Positions 24,877 through 33,873 of a DNA stretch of 35,840 bases are shown here, piece by piece. How positions within the stretch are numbered: position 1 is the first letter of the stretch; each line of letters opens with the position of its first letter. The position numbers were made by a program, and so were the translations under genes. The stretch covers positions 1-35,840 of the forward strand of contig JBFIHG010000030.1 in assembly GCA_041601945.1 (NCBI GenBank), given 5' to 3'. The notes under the pieces were generated by a model. That model worked only from the letters and a program-made list of their open reading frames with translations. It had not been told where the DNA came from and did not search any database. This DNA is from JBFJKD01 sp041601945. Its GTDB lineage: Bacteria > Pseudomonadota > Gammaproteobacteria > Pseudomonadales > Porticoccaceae.

Positions 24877-24897
24877 GCGCTTTGCCCGGTATACCGC

Positions 24898-24917
24898 CAT
24901 TGCCCGGAGCGGCAATG
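24898..24917. terminator. Hairpin between the convergent Rieske-P450 and DUF971 genes
   Basis: CATTGCC (24898-24904) pairs perfectly with GGCAATG (24911-24917) around the six-base loop CGGAGC. It is centred in the 45-bp gap between convergent stops at 24876 and 24922. There is no T-tract on either side, so it may be a weak or bidirectional stop or an mRNA 3'-end stabiliser. Confidence 0.45.
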
Positions 24918-24921
24918 CTCA

Positions 24922-25302
24922 CTAAGGATTGATAAAGCGCACCACCTGTTCGCTGGGATCGCGGCTCGCGCCCGCGCGATGCAGTCTTTCCAGGTAGGTG
25001 TTCCAGTAGGTTTCCCGGTTGTCGCACAAATCCCGCAGATACACCCAACTATAAATCCCGGTGTGGTGACCGTCGCTAAAATGCAGGGTGAGGGCGTAGT
25101 TCCCCGACGCTTCCAGCCGGTCTATAGCGACCTGCTTTTTACTGTGCTGCAGAATTTCCTGGCCGGGCCCGTGTCCCTGCACTTCGGCGCTGGGGGAATA
25201 CACCCGCAGGTACTCGGCGCTCAGAATAAAATGCGCACCGTCGGCGTAGGTCAGCTCAAGGCTGCGGTCCGGTTTATTAAGTTTTACTTTGCTCGGATGC
25301 AT
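24922..25302 (-). CDS. DUF971 family protein (gamma-butyrobetaine hydroxylase N-terminal-like)
   Basis: 126 residues. Typical DUF971 stretches are LELTYADGAHFILSAEYLRV near the N-terminus, VAIDRLEASGNYALTLHFSD, and HHTGIYSWVYLRDLCDNRET. The domain is found alone in many Proteobacteria and as the N-terminal part of gamma-butyrobetaine hydroxylases; the stand-alone role is unknown. In E. coli-like proteins a zinc site is expected, but I cannot assign ligands here. It lies 23 bp downstream of hslU on the same strand, an association I recall as recurrent. Confidence 0.88.
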   Translation of the reverse strand: MHPSKVKLNKPDRSLELTYADGAHFILSAEYLRVYSPSAEVQGHGPGQEILQHSKKQVAIDRLEASGNYALTLHFSDGHHTGIYSWVYLRDLCDNRETYWNTYLERLHRAGASRDPSEQVVRFINP

Positions 25303-25325
25303 AGGTCTGTCAACGCTATGGGTGG

Positions 25326-26648
25326 CTACAGGATAAATCGCGACAAGTCGTCATCGCGAGCCAGTTCGTCCAGATGTTGATCGACGAACGCCCCATCGAT
25401 AGTGACAGCGCCGCCATTTGCGGCGCAATCCGCCGCTTCGAAGGACACTTTTTCCAGCAAGCGTTCCAGCACCGTGTGCAAGCGGCGGGCACCGATATTT
25501 TCCGTGCGCTCGTTCACTTCCCAGGATATTTGTGCGATGCGTTGCACGCCATCTGGTGTGAAGGTCAGTTGCACGCCTTCAGTACCCAGTAATTCTCGGT
25601 ATTGCTCGGTCAGCGACGCGCGGGGTTCAGTCAAGATACGTTCGAAATCGGCAGCGCTGAGGGAATCGAGTTCCACCCGAATGGGTAATCTTCCCTGTAG
25701 CTCCGGAATCAGATCCGACGGTTTGGAGAAATGGAAAGCACCCGATGCGATAAACAGAATGTGATCAGTTTTGAGCATGCCGTATTTGGTGGAAATGGTG
25801 CAGCCTTCGATTAGCGGCAACAGGTCCCGCTGCACGCCCTCGCGGGACACGTCGGATCCAGAGGTTTCGCCCCGCTTTGCCACTTTATCCAGTTCGTCGA
25901 TAAACACGATGCCGTTTTGTTCGGCATTGTATAAGGCGCGTATTTTCAATTCGTCTTCGTTAACCAGCTTTGCGGCTTCCTCGTCGGTCACCAGGCGCAG
26001 GGCTTCCGCCACCGGCAGTTTGCGCTGTTTGGCGCGACCTCCGCCCATGTTGGAAAACATGCTCTGCAACTGACTGGTCATTTCTTCCATGCCGGGTGGC
26101 GCCATGATTTCCACGCCAATCGGCGCGGCATTCACTGAAATTTCGATTTCCCGGTCGTTGAGTTCGCCTTCGCGCAATTTTTTGCGAAACAATTGCCGAG
26201 TGCTGTTCGCGCCGCTTTCGGTCTCGCCCCGCGCGGGCGTAAGCAGCGCGTCCAGTATCCGCTCCTCGGCGGCATCCTGAGCGCGCTGTCGAACTTTTTC
26301 CATTTCCTGTTCGCGCAGCTGTTTGACGGCGGTTTCCGCCAGATCCCGCACGATGGATTCCACGTCCCGCCCTACATAGCCCACCTCGGTGAACTTGGTG
26401 GCTTCCACCTTGATAAAGGGCGCATTGGCCAGGCGTGCCAGGCGGCGCGCGATCTCGGTCTTGCCGACCCCGGTGGGGCCGATCATTAGAATGTTTTTTG
26501 GGGTGATTTCATCGCGCAATTCCACCGGCAGTTGCATGCGCCGCCAGCGGTTGCGCAGGGCAATGGCAACCGCCCGTTTGGCGTTGTCCTGGCCGACGAT
26601 ATGTCGATCCAGTTCGTGAACGATTTCTCTGGGTGTCATGCTGGACAT
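25326..26648 (-). CDS. hslU: ATP-dependent protease ATPase subunit HslU (ClpY)
   Basis: 440 residues from ATG 26648, which gives MSSMTPREIVHELDRHIVGQ, matching the E. coli start. The frame is open further upstream (to 26861) but the added residues run through the hslV-hslU gap and hslV and are not family-like. Walker A GPTGVGKT is at 57-64; the pore loop GYVG (90-93) threads substrates into HslV; Walker B is IVFIDELDKVAKR; the C-terminus DDDLSRFIL contains the tail that docks into HslV. It forms a hexamer that unfolds proteins for the HslV peptidase. The gene follows hslV after 55 bp. Confidence 0.97.
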   Translation of the reverse strand: MSSMTPREIVHELDRHIVGQDNAKRAVAIALRNRWRRMQLPVELRDEITPKNILMIGPTGVGKTEIARRLARLANAPFIKVEATKFTEVGYVGRDVESIVRDLAETAVKQLREQEMEKVRQRAQDAAEERILDALLTPARGETESGANSTRQLFRKKLREGELNDREIEISVNAAPIGVEIMAPPGMEEMTSQLQSMFSNMGGGRAKQRKLPVAEALRLVTDEEAAKLVNEDELKIRALYNAEQNGIVFIDELDKVAKRGETSGSDVSREGVQRDLLPLIEGCTISTKYGMLKTDHILFIASGAFHFSKPSDLIPELQGRLPIRVELDSLSAADFERILTEPRASLTEQYRELLGTEGVQLTFTPDGVQRIAQISWEVNERTENIGARRLHTVLERLLEKVSFEAADCAANGGAVTIDGAFVDQHLDELARDDDLSRFIL

Positions 26649-26703
26649 ATAAAACGCTCGTTGGTCAGGGAATGAGTAAGGCTTGGCAAGTGCGCGCGAC
26701 GGT

Positions 26704-27252
26704 TCAGGGTTGCGGGCAATCGAGTGCTTCGACAGACAGATTGTGGTTGGTGTAGATGCAGATGTCGGCCGCGATGCCCAGGCTTTTTTCGACAATATCG
26801 CGGGCGCCCAGTTCGGTATTGAGTAACAGTGCGCGAGCAGCGGACTGGGCGAAGGGACCACCGGAGCCGATGGCGATCAGGTCATCTTCCGGTTGAATCA
26901 CGTCGCCGTTGCCCGAAATGATTAAAGACGCATCCTTGTCCGCCACTGCCAGCAGGGCTTCCAGGCGCCGCAGAATACGGTCGGTGCGCCAGTCCTTGGC
27001 CAGTTCCACGGCGGCGCGCACCAGGTTGCCGCGGTGCTCCTGAAGTTTTGCCTCAAAGCGTTCAAACAGCGTGAACGCATCCGCAGTGCCACCGGCGAAG
27101 CCGGCAATGACCTGGTCGTGATAGAGGCGCCGCACCTTGCGCGCGTTGCCTTTCATAATGGTGTTGCCGAGGGTGACCTGGCCGTCCGCTCCGATGACAA
27201 CGCTGCCGTGGCGACGGACGGATATTACGGTGGTGCCGCGGTATTGTTCCAA
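26704..27252 (-). CDS. hslV: ATP-dependent protease subunit HslV (ClpQ)
   Basis: 182 residues starting at TTG 27252, with GGAG eight bases upstream. The reading gives M-EQYRG-TTVISVRR: a six-residue propeptide must be removed so that the threonine at position 7 becomes the N-terminal nucleophile. This extended start also occurs in other gammaproteobacterial HslV proteins as I recall, whereas E. coli starts MTTIVSVRR. Other blocks match: GADGQVTLGNTIMKGNARKV, FAGGTADAFTLFERFEAKL, ELAKDWRTDRILRRLEALLA and IGSGGPFAQSAARALL. It forms double-hexamer rings that degrade proteins with HslU. A heat-shock-type promoter lies just upstream. Confidence 0.96.
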   Translation of the reverse strand: MEQYRGTTVISVRRHGSVVIGADGQVTLGNTIMKGNARKVRRLYHDQVIAGFAGGTADAFTLFERFEAKLQEHRGNLVRAAVELAKDWRTDRILRRLEALLAVADKDASLIISGNGDVIQPEDDLIAIGSGGPFAQSAARALLLNTELGARDIVEKSLGIAADICIYTNHNLSVEALDCPQP

Positions 27253-27280
27253 GATAGTGCTCCGAACCGATGATGTCTGT

Positions 27281-27311
27281 ACATGGTGGGGGCGCACTGC
27301 GCAAATTTCAA
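27281..27311 (-). promoter_or_regulatory. Candidate heat-shock (sigma-32) promoter for hslVU
   Basis: On the minus strand TTGAA (27311-27307) is followed after 14 bases by CCCCCACCATGT (27292-27281). The sigma-32 consensus is CTTGAA, a spacer of 13-15, and CCCCAT with a following T. The -35 core and the C-run of the -10 match. The predicted transcript would start about 25-30 bases before the TTG codon of hslV. HslVU is a classical sigma-32 regulon member, so the position is apt. The match is imperfect and this is a candidate only. Confidence 0.5.
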
Positions 27312-27382
27312 TACAGTGGAGTCTTTGTTGGCCGAAACCCGGGACAAGGTTAAACTGCAAGAAATTTTCGGGAAGACAGCGT

Positions 27383-28990
27383 TTGGCTGAATTACAGGGT
27401 GATCATCAGGAAAAGCCACGGGTAAAGCGGGGGTTGTTCGGCGCGAGCGCGGTGGTCGGCTCCATGACCATGGTGTCGCGGGTGTTGGGTTTGGTGCGGG
27501 ATGTGGTACTTGCCCGGGTCATCGGTGCCGACGCGCTGGCCGATGCATTTTTTGTCGCGTTTAAGATTCCAAATTTTTTACGACGTTTGTTTGCCGAGGG
27601 TGCATTTAACCAGGCATTTGTGCCCGTATTGGCGGAGGTGCGCGAGCGGGGCGGACATGCGGCGGTAAAGCATCTGGCCGACCGAGTGGCGGGGGTGCTG
27701 GGTTCAACGCTGATTATGCTAACCGTACTGGCGGTGGTGGGCGCGCCGGTGTTAACGGCCATTTTCGCCCCTGGATTTATTGGCGATAGCGATAAGTTTA
27801 CCGCCACCAGCGCCCTGATTCGCGTGACATTTCCGTACTTACTGTTTATTTCGCTGACCGGCTTTGCTGGCGCCATCCTCAACAGTTTCGATCGGTTTGC
27901 CATACCAGCCTTCACCCCGGTGTGGCTCAATGTCTGTTTGATTGGCGCCGCGCTGGTCGCGACACCGTGGTTTGGCGAGCCAGTCTATGCGCTTGCCTGG
28001 GGTGTGTTTGCCGCCGGTATTGTGCAACTCCTGTTTCAGATGCCTTTTCTCGCGCAGCTCCATTTATTGCCGCGGCCCAAACTGGCGTGGCGTGACGAGG
28101 GCGTGCGCAAGATTTTGCGTTTAATGGCGCCGGCGATGTTCGGTGTATCGGTCAGTCAGATCAATTTGTTGCTGGATACGGTGATAGCCTCATTTTTGCC
28201 GACCGGTAGTGTGTCCTGGTTGTATTATTCCGACCGTATCGCGGAGTTACCGTTAGGTGTATTCGGGGTAGCGGCCGCCACCGTTATTTTGCCGAATCTA
28301 TCCCGTCAGCACGCCACGAAGTCGCCCCAACACTTTGCGGCAACCCTCGACTGGGCGTTGCGGTTTATCATACTGATCGCGGTGCCGGCATCCCTGGCGC
28401 TGGTGATTCTGGCGCAGCCGATTTTGGTGACACTGTTTTACGATGGTAGCCAAATCACCGCACGGGACATCGCAATGTCTTCCTACAGCATGAGCGCCTA
28501 CGCCGCCGGGGTCACGGCGTTTATGCTGATCAAGGTGTTGGCGCCGGGATTTTATGCGCGGCAGGATGTACGCACGCCGGTGCGTATCGGCATTATTGCC
28601 ATGTTCGTGAACATGGTATTAAACATCGCGCTGGTAATCCCGTTGCATCATTACGGGCAGGTAGGTCACGCGGGGCTGGCGCTGGCGACCTCTATCGCCG
28701 CAGTCCTCAACGCATCTCTTTTGTACCGCGGTTTACGAACGGTTGGCGTGTATCGACCCTGCGCCGGTTGGCGGCGCTTCTTCGGGATACTTTTGTTTGC
28801 CAATGGAGTGATGGCGTTGGCGTTGTGGATGTCGGTGTCCGAATTGGCGGGCTGGATTGAGCAGTCGGGAGGCGCGCGTGTTCTGTGGCTGCTGGGGTTA
28901 TGCGTGGGCGGCTTTTTAATTTATGCCGGGGCTTTGTACGCAGCGGGAATGCGCATCAGCGAGCTGCGCAATTTACCGCGCGCAAACTGA
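27383..28990 (+). CDS. murJ: Lipid II flippase MurJ
   Basis: 535 residues from TTG 27383, with GGAAGA about seven bases upstream; the open frame continues to 27137 but those residues overlap hslV and are not MurJ-like. The protein starts KRGLFGASAVVGSMTMVSRV, continues LGLVRDVVLARVIGADALAD and NFLRRLFAEGAFNQAFVPVL, and has about 14 membrane helices, the MATE/MVF-like topology of MurJ. It moves lipid II across the inner membrane for peptidoglycan synthesis. It is divergent from hslV, with the two 5' regions only 130 bp apart, and heads the row leading to ribF and ileS. Confidence 0.95.
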   Translation: MAELQGDHQEKPRVKRGLFGASAVVGSMTMVSRVLGLVRDVVLARVIGADALADAFFVAFKIPNFLRRLFAEGAFNQAFVPVLAEVRERGGHAAVKHLADRVAGVLGSTLIMLTVLAVVGAPVLTAIFAPGFIGDSDKFTATSALIRVTFPYLLFISLTGFAGAILNSFDRFAIPAFTPVWLNVCLIGAALVATPWFGEPVYALAWGVFAAGIVQLLFQMPFLAQLHLLPRPKLAWRDEGVRKILRLMAPAMFGVSVSQINLLLDTVIASFLPTGSVSWLYYSDRIAELPLGVFGVAAATVILPNLSRQHATKSPQHFAATLDWALRFIILIAVPASLALVILAQPILVTLFYDGSQITARDIAMSSYSMSAYAAGVTAFMLIKVLAPGFYARQDVRTPVRIGIIAMFVNMVLNIALVIPLHHYGQVGHAGLALATSIAAVLNASLLYRGLRTVGVYRPCAGWRRFFGILLFANGVMALALWMSVSELAGWIEQSGGARVLWLLGLCVGGFLIYAGALYAAGMRISELRNLPRAN

Positions 28991-29011
28991 CGTCCGAGCC
29001 GACAATATGCC

Positions 29012-29040
29012 TACATTCACCTGCGACCCTGCGTTATACT
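29012..29040 (+). promoter_or_regulatory. Possible promoter between murJ and ribF
   Basis: TATACT at 29035-29040 matches the -10 consensus at five of six positions and lies about 28 bases upstream of the first ribF start. The matching -35 at 17 bp spacing (TACATT) is poor. It could let ribF-ileS be transcribed independently of murJ, which sits 78 bp upstream. Confidence 0.3.
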
Positions 29041-29068
29041 TTGCCGCTGAACAAATACCAACAATGCG

Positions 29069-30067
29069 GTGGCGCTGCCGGTGAAGGTCGGAGAACATGT
29101 TTTTATCAGGGGGTTGACGAATCTTCTTCCGGAGCACAAGGGCAACGTAGCGACTATCGGCTCGTTTGACGGTATACACCTCGGACATTCTGCCATTCTC
29201 GAACAGGTAAAGGAGCGGGCGGCTTACTACGGTTTGCCGTCGATGGTAATGTTTTTCGAACCCCAGCCGCAGGAATATTTTTCCGGCGAACAGGCGCCAG
29301 CGCGTCTGATGCGTATGCGCGAGAAAGTAGAGGCCATTATTGCTGCCGGGATCGACAGGGTGTTCTGTATCCAGTTTAACCGCACCCTGCGCAGCCTGTC
29401 GGCCCAGGAATTTATACGCCAATTGCTGGTGGATGGTGTCGGCGTGCGCTGTATGGTGGTCGGTGACGACTTCCGGTTTGGCTGCGACCGCCGGGGCGAC
29501 TACTTTATGTTACACCGCGCTGGTGCGCGCTATGGTTTCGAATTGGTTGATACCATGACTGTGGAAATGGACGGCGCGCGTATCAGTAGCACGCGCATTC
29601 GTCGTTGTCTCGAAGCCGGGGAGTTTGCGGATGCCGAGCGTCTGCTGGGACATCCGTTTCGCATTGCTGGTCGTGTGGTTTACGGGCAACGGCTGGGTCG
29701 ACAAATGGGGATTCCCACAGCCAACGTCAATTTACACCGCTACCGGGCACCCCTGGCAGGGGTGTTTGCGGTGGAAGCGACGGTGGATGGCAGGCGTCAC
29801 CGGGCGGTAGCCAATGTGGGTGTGCGCCCGACCGTCGGGGATTTGGTGAAACCGGTTCTCGAGGTGCATATTCTCGATTGGGATGGCGATATTTATGGAG
29901 CGCGCATCGAAGTGGAGTTCCGGCAGAAATTGCGCGACGAACAAAAATTCGCTTCACTGGATGAGTTAGCGTTGAAAATTAAAAACGATATTATTATTGC
30001 CCGAAAATATTTTGCTACCGCAGGGCGCAGCGCAGCATCCGATAACACGAAAATTAGTAATGAGTAA
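29069..30067 (+). CDS. ribF: Bifunctional riboflavin kinase/FMN adenylyltransferase
   Basis: 332 residues, longer than the 313 of E. coli. The N-terminal FAD-synthetase domain has the nucleotidyltransferase motif TIGSFDGIHLGH (29-40). The C-terminal riboflavin-kinase domain has GQRLGRQMGIPTANVNL at about 205-221. It converts riboflavin to FMN and then FAD in the cytoplasm. The start is uncertain: GTG 29069 and GTG 29081 are both in frame and neither has a clear ribosome binding site; the longer one is given. ileS begins 15 bp after the stop. Confidence 0.94.
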   Translation: MALPVKVGEHVFIRGLTNLLPEHKGNVATIGSFDGIHLGHSAILEQVKERAAYYGLPSMVMFFEPQPQEYFSGEQAPARLMRMREKVEAIIAAGIDRVFCIQFNRTLRSLSAQEFIRQLLVDGVGVRCMVVGDDFRFGCDRRGDYFMLHRAGARYGFELVDTMTVEMDGARISSTRIRRCLEAGEFADAERLLGHPFRIAGRVVYGQRLGRQMGIPTANVNLHRYRAPLAGVFAVEATVDGRRHRAVANVGVRPTVGDLVKPVLEVHILDWDGDIYGARIEVEFRQKLRDEQKFASLDELALKIKNDIIIARKYFATAGRSAASDNTKISNE

Positions 30068-30081
30068 CTGACGAAAGAGAT

Positions 30082-32898
30082 ATGAGCGATTACAAGCACA
30101 CGTTAAATTTGCCCCACACCCAGTTTCCCATGAAAGCCAACCTGGCCCAACGGGAACCGGGCATCGTTAAGCAGTGGCAGACACAGAAGCTCTATCAAAA
30201 GATTCGTCAGGCCCGTGCCGGTCGTCCGTCGTTTATCCTCCACGACGGCCCGCCCTATGCGAATGGCGATATTCATATCGGCCACGCGGTCAATAAAATC
30301 CTTAAGGATATTATCGTCAAATCCCGCACTCTGGCTGGCTTCGACGCCCCGTACGTGCCCGGGTGGGATTGTCATGGTCTGCCCATTGAACACCAGGTTG
30401 AAAAGAAAATTGGTAAAGCCGGGGTCAAGGTGGACCAGCATACTTTTCGGCAAAAGTGTCGCGAGTACGCCCTTAAACAGGTGGCCGGACAAAAACAGGA
30501 TTTTATTCGTCTCGGAGTTCTTGGAGACTGGGATAATCCGTATTTAAGTCTCGACTTCAAATACGAAGCGGACATTATTCGCGCCCTCGGAAAAATTGTC
30601 GCCAATGGCCATTTGGTCAAAGGTTACAAGCCGGTGTACTGGAGTGTGGTTGGTGGCTCGGCACTCGCAGAGGCGGAAGTCGAGTATCAGGACAAGACGT
30701 CTTTTTCCATCGATGTCAGTTTTCCAGTAGTCGATCCCTCAGCGCTGGCCGCGGTGATCCCGGAGCTTGGCGGAGAAGGCGAGCTGGCAATCGTTATCTG
30801 GACCACTACCCCGTGGACACTGCCGTCTAACCAGGCGGTGGCGGTACACCCAGCACTCGATTACGTAGTGGTGCAGGTAGAGCGCAACGGTAACACCGAA
30901 CGTCTGCTACTCGCAGCGGAGCTGTTAACTACGTCGTTGGCGCGCTGGGGCGTGGCGGTGCACCGTGTTGTTGGGCGTTGTCGGGGCGCCGCGCTGGAAA
31001 ATATTCTGGTGCAGCACCCGTTTTATACGCGCCACGTACCGATCATTCTTGGCGATCACGTGACCACCGAAGGCGGTACGGGCGCAGTACACACGGCCCC
31101 CGATCACGGCGCGGACGATTTTGTGGTGGCCATAAAATACGGCATCACAACACTCAATTACATTGGCGATGACGGGGTGTTTCGCGACGACGTGGCGTTG
31201 TTCGCGGGCGAGCATGTTTACAAAGTCGACGAAAAAATTGTGGATCTACTGCGCGAGCGCGGACGATTGCTCGCGGACGGTAAAATTACCCACAGCTTTC
31301 CCCATTGCTGGCGCACCAAGACACCGTTGATCTTTCGCGCCACCCCGCAGTGGTTTGTGAGTATGAGCGCGAATGGATTGCTGGACAAAGCACGTAGCGA
31401 GATTGAGCAGGTAGCCTGGCATCCAGACTGGGGACGCGCGCGCATGGCCAGCATGCTGGACAATAGTCCGGACTGGTGTATTTCTCGTCAGCGTACCTGG
31501 GGGGTGCCGATTGCGTTGTTCGTGCACCGCCAGAGCGGCGCGTTACATCCGGACACAGCCCAATTGGTCGAGGCGGTCGCCACCCGTGTGGAGCAGGGGG
31601 GGATCGATGCCTGGTACGATCTTGACCCGGCGGATTTACTGGGGGCCGACAGTGAGGATTACCAGAAAGTCACGGACACCCTGGATGTGTGGTTTGATTC
31701 CGGTGTCAGTCACGAGGCGGTGTTGCGGGCGCGGGAGGGATTACATTACCCAGCGGACCTCTATCTGGAGGGTTCCGATCAACATCGTGGCTGGTTCCAG
31801 TCGTCCCTGAAAACTGCTGTCGCGATAAATGGCAATGCGCCCTACAAAGCGGTGTTAACCCACGGTTTTACGGTGGATGCCCAGGGCCGCAAAATGTCGA
31901 AATCCGTCGGCAATGTAGTTGCACCCCAGAAAGTTCTCAATGAGCTGGGGGCCGACGTGCTGCGGCTGTGGGTGGCTTCGGCAGATTTTAGTGGCGAGAT
32001 GACGGTGTCCGACGAAATTCTACGGCGCACGGCCGATTCCTATCGGCGCATTCGCAATACGGTGCGCTTTTTGTTATCCAATCTGGACGGGTTTGATCCG
32101 CGTGCGCACTGCGTGGCGCCGGCGGATATGTTGTCACTGGATCGCTGGGCGCTGGATCGCGCGGCGTTGGTGCACAGTGAAATCGAGGCTGCCTACGAAC
32201 ACTACCAATTTCACAGTATTTACCAAAAATTACATCAGTTTTGCGGTCACGATTTAGGTGCGTTCTATCTCGACATTATTAAGGATCGGCAGTACACCTG
32301 CCAGGCTGACAGCGTGGCAAGGCGATCTGCCCAGACCGCGCTGTATCATATCAGCGAAGCGTTGGTGCGCTGGATCGCGCCCATCCTGAGTTTTACGGCG
32401 GAGGAAATCTGGACCTGTATTCCAGGTCCGCGGGAGGAATCAGTATTTGTCGCGGAATGGTACCCACTGCCGTCGGTGGCAGGACTGGACGGTATTAGCC
32501 GCGCAGACTGGGACGTCCTTGGTGCAGTAAAAGAGGCGGTCAATAAACAGATAGAAGTACAGCGCGGGCGCGGTTTGTTGGGCAGCTCCCTGGAAGCTGA
32601 AGTCACGTTGTATGCAGATGAATCGTTGCGCAATGCCCTGTCTAAGCTACAGGACGAATTGCGTTTTGTGCTGATTACGTCCACCGCGGATATCGCCCCA
32701 CTGGAGGACGCTGGCGAAGCAGCACAAGGGACGTTACTTCCCGGGCTAAAAATAATCGTGCGCAAGTCCAGTGAGCGTAAATGCGTACGGTGCTGGCATT
32801 ATCGCGGCGACGTGGGCGTCAATACGGAACATCCCGAACTGTGCCATCGTTGTGTGGACAATGTGACTGGCGCAGGGGAGGTGCGGCGTTATGCATGA
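30082..32898 (+). CDS. ileS: Isoleucine--tRNA ligase
   Basis: 938 residues, identical in length to E. coli IleRS. The class I HIGH motif is at residues 65-68 (PPYANGDIHIGHAVNKILKD) and KMSKS is at 604-608 (GRKMSKSVGN). The editing (CP1) domain lies between, including WTTTPWTLPSNQAVAVHP and GTGAVHTAPDHGADDF. The C-terminal zinc finger is intact: CVRCWHYRGDVG and CHRCVDNV. It charges tRNA-Ile and deacylates Val-tRNA-Ile. It sits between ribF and lspA in the conserved ribF-ileS-lspA-fkpB-ispH order. Confidence 0.98.
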   Translation: MSDYKHTLNLPHTQFPMKANLAQREPGIVKQWQTQKLYQKIRQARAGRPSFILHDGPPYANGDIHIGHAVNKILKDIIVKSRTLAGFDAPYVPGWDCHGLPIEHQVEKKIGKAGVKVDQHTFRQKCREYALKQVAGQKQDFIRLGVLGDWDNPYLSLDFKYEADIIRALGKIVANGHLVKGYKPVYWSVVGGSALAEAEVEYQDKTSFSIDVSFPVVDPSALAAVIPELGGEGELAIVIWTTTPWTLPSNQAVAVHPALDYVVVQVERNGNTERLLLAAELLTTSLARWGVAVHRVVGRCRGAALENILVQHPFYTRHVPIILGDHVTTEGGTGAVHTAPDHGADDFVVAIKYGITTLNYIGDDGVFRDDVALFAGEHVYKVDEKIVDLLRERGRLLADGKITHSFPHCWRTKTPLIFRATPQWFVSMSANGLLDKARSEIEQVAWHPDWGRARMASMLDNSPDWCISRQRTWGVPIALFVHRQSGALHPDTAQLVEAVATRVEQGGIDAWYDLDPADLLGADSEDYQKVTDTLDVWFDSGVSHEAVLRAREGLHYPADLYLEGSDQHRGWFQSSLKTAVAINGNAPYKAVLTHGFTVDAQGRKMSKSVGNVVAPQKVLNELGADVLRLWVASADFSGEMTVSDEILRRTADSYRRIRNTVRFLLSNLDGFDPRAHCVAPADMLSLDRWALDRAALVHSEIEAAYEHYQFHSIYQKLHQFCGHDLGAFYLDIIKDRQYTCQADSVARRSAQTALYHISEALVRWIAPILSFTAEEIWTCIPGPREESVFVAEWYPLPSVAGLDGISRADWDVLGAVKEAVNKQIEVQRGRGLLGSSLEAEVTLYADESLRNALSKLQDELRFVLITSTADIAPLEDAGEAAQGTLLPGLKIIVRKSSERKCVRCWHYRGDVGVNTEHPELCHRCVDNVTGAGEVRRYA

Positions 32899-32913
32899 CT
32901 TCCGGCGGGCCGC

Positions 32914-33426
32914 ATGAATTTTTATGTGGGGCGTTGGTACGCTCTCGCCACACTGGTGTTTGCGCTCGATTTGTTAACAAAAAATATGGCATCCAGCGCT
33001 TTGCGTTATGGTGAGCCGCTAGTGATAACCGAATTCTTTAATTTTACCCTGCTGCACAACACCGGTGCCGCGTTCAGTTTTTTAAGTGAAGCAGGTGGTT
33101 GGCAACGCTGGTTTTTCGCGGTAATTGCCGCGGGCGTGGGAACTTTTATTATTTTGTGGTTGTATCGTCTGGCGCACCGGGCTGCCTGGCAAAGTCTTGG
33201 GTTGAGCCTGGTACTGGGCGGCGCGTTGGGCAACTTGTGGGATCGGGTAACCCTTGGTTACGTGGTGGATTTTGTGCAGCTGCACTACTATGACTATTAC
33301 TGGCCAGCGTTTAACGTAGCGGATAGCGGGATTACCCTGGGTGCGGCAATACTGATTGTGAACTCGTTGTTTGGTGACAAAGAACGCGCACGGGTGCAGC
33401 ACCAGATGAAGGGAGGTGGCGAATGA
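32914..33426 (+). CDS. lspA: Lipoprotein signal peptidase (signal peptidase II)
   Basis: 170 residues with four predicted membrane helices. The catalytic aspartates are Asp119 (GYVVDF) and Asp137 (FNVADSGI); the conserved NTGAAFSF and LGGALGNLWDRV blocks are also present. It removes the signal peptide of prolipoproteins after lipidation, in the inner membrane; the TlpA-like lipoprotein of this window is a likely client. It starts at ATG 32914, 15 bp after ileS, and its stop overlaps the start of fkpB by 4 bp (ATGA). Confidence 0.97.
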   Translation: MNFYVGRWYALATLVFALDLLTKNMASSALRYGEPLVITEFFNFTLLHNTGAAFSFLSEAGGWQRWFFAVIAAGVGTFIILWLYRLAHRAAWQSLGLSLVLGGALGNLWDRVTLGYVVDFVQLHYYDYYWPAFNVADSGITLGAAILIVNSLFGDKERARVQHQMKGGGE

Positions 33427-33854
33427 GCGCGACTATTGGCCCCGACTCCAGAGTCACCCTGCATTTCTCCCTGGCTCTTGAGGATGGCAGTGTGGTCGAC
33501 AGCAATTTTGGTGGCACACCTGCGTCCTTTACCATGGGCGATGGTAGTTTGTTGCCAGGTTTTGAGGCGCTGCTGACTGGGCTTGGCGTTGGCGCGGCAG
33601 AAACATTTTTTGTGGCGCCGGAACATGGTTTCGGATTACCCAATCCGACCAATACAACAACCCTGCCGCGCCAGCATTTTGCCGCGGATATGGCGTTGAG
33701 TGAAGGTCTGGTAGTGTTGTTTGCCGATGCTGCTGGCGCGGAATTACCCGGCACTATCACCGGGATTGACGGCGACAGTATTGCCGTAGATTTTAATCAC
33801 CCGCTGGCTGGGCACACCCTCGATTTTACAGTGCATGTGCTCGCCGTAGAGTGA
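33423..33854 (+). CDS. fkpB: FKBP-type peptidyl-prolyl cis-trans isomerase, SlpA/FkpB type
   Basis: 143 residues of SlyD/SlpA type. The N-terminus SRVTLHFSLALEDGSVVDSN opens the FKBP fold; FTMGDGSLLPGFEALLTGLG, then VGAAETFFVAPEHGFG, mark the FKBP-IF boundary; VDFNHPLAGHTLDFTVHVLA closes the fold. It lacks the histidine-rich metal tail of SlyD. Cytoplasmic folding helper. ATGA overlap with lspA indicates translational coupling, and ispH follows after 19 bp. Confidence 0.95.
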   Translation: MSATIGPDSRVTLHFSLALEDGSVVDSNFGGTPASFTMGDGSLLPGFEALLTGLGVGAAETFFVAPEHGFGLPNPTNTTTLPRQHFAADMALSEGLVVLFADAAGAELPGTITGIDGDSIAVDFNHPLAGHTLDFTVHVLAVE

Positions 33855-33873
33855 CTGGAAAATAGGGAAACGC

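Noticed and set aside
26649..26861. N-terminal extension of hslU (71 codons upstream of MSSMTPREIV)
   Set aside because: The extension overlaps hslV, has no similarity to HslU, and the family start aligns exactly at 26648.
27137..27382. N-terminal extension of murJ
   Set aside because: It is antisense to hslV and its promoter region; MurJ family similarity begins only after TTG 27383.
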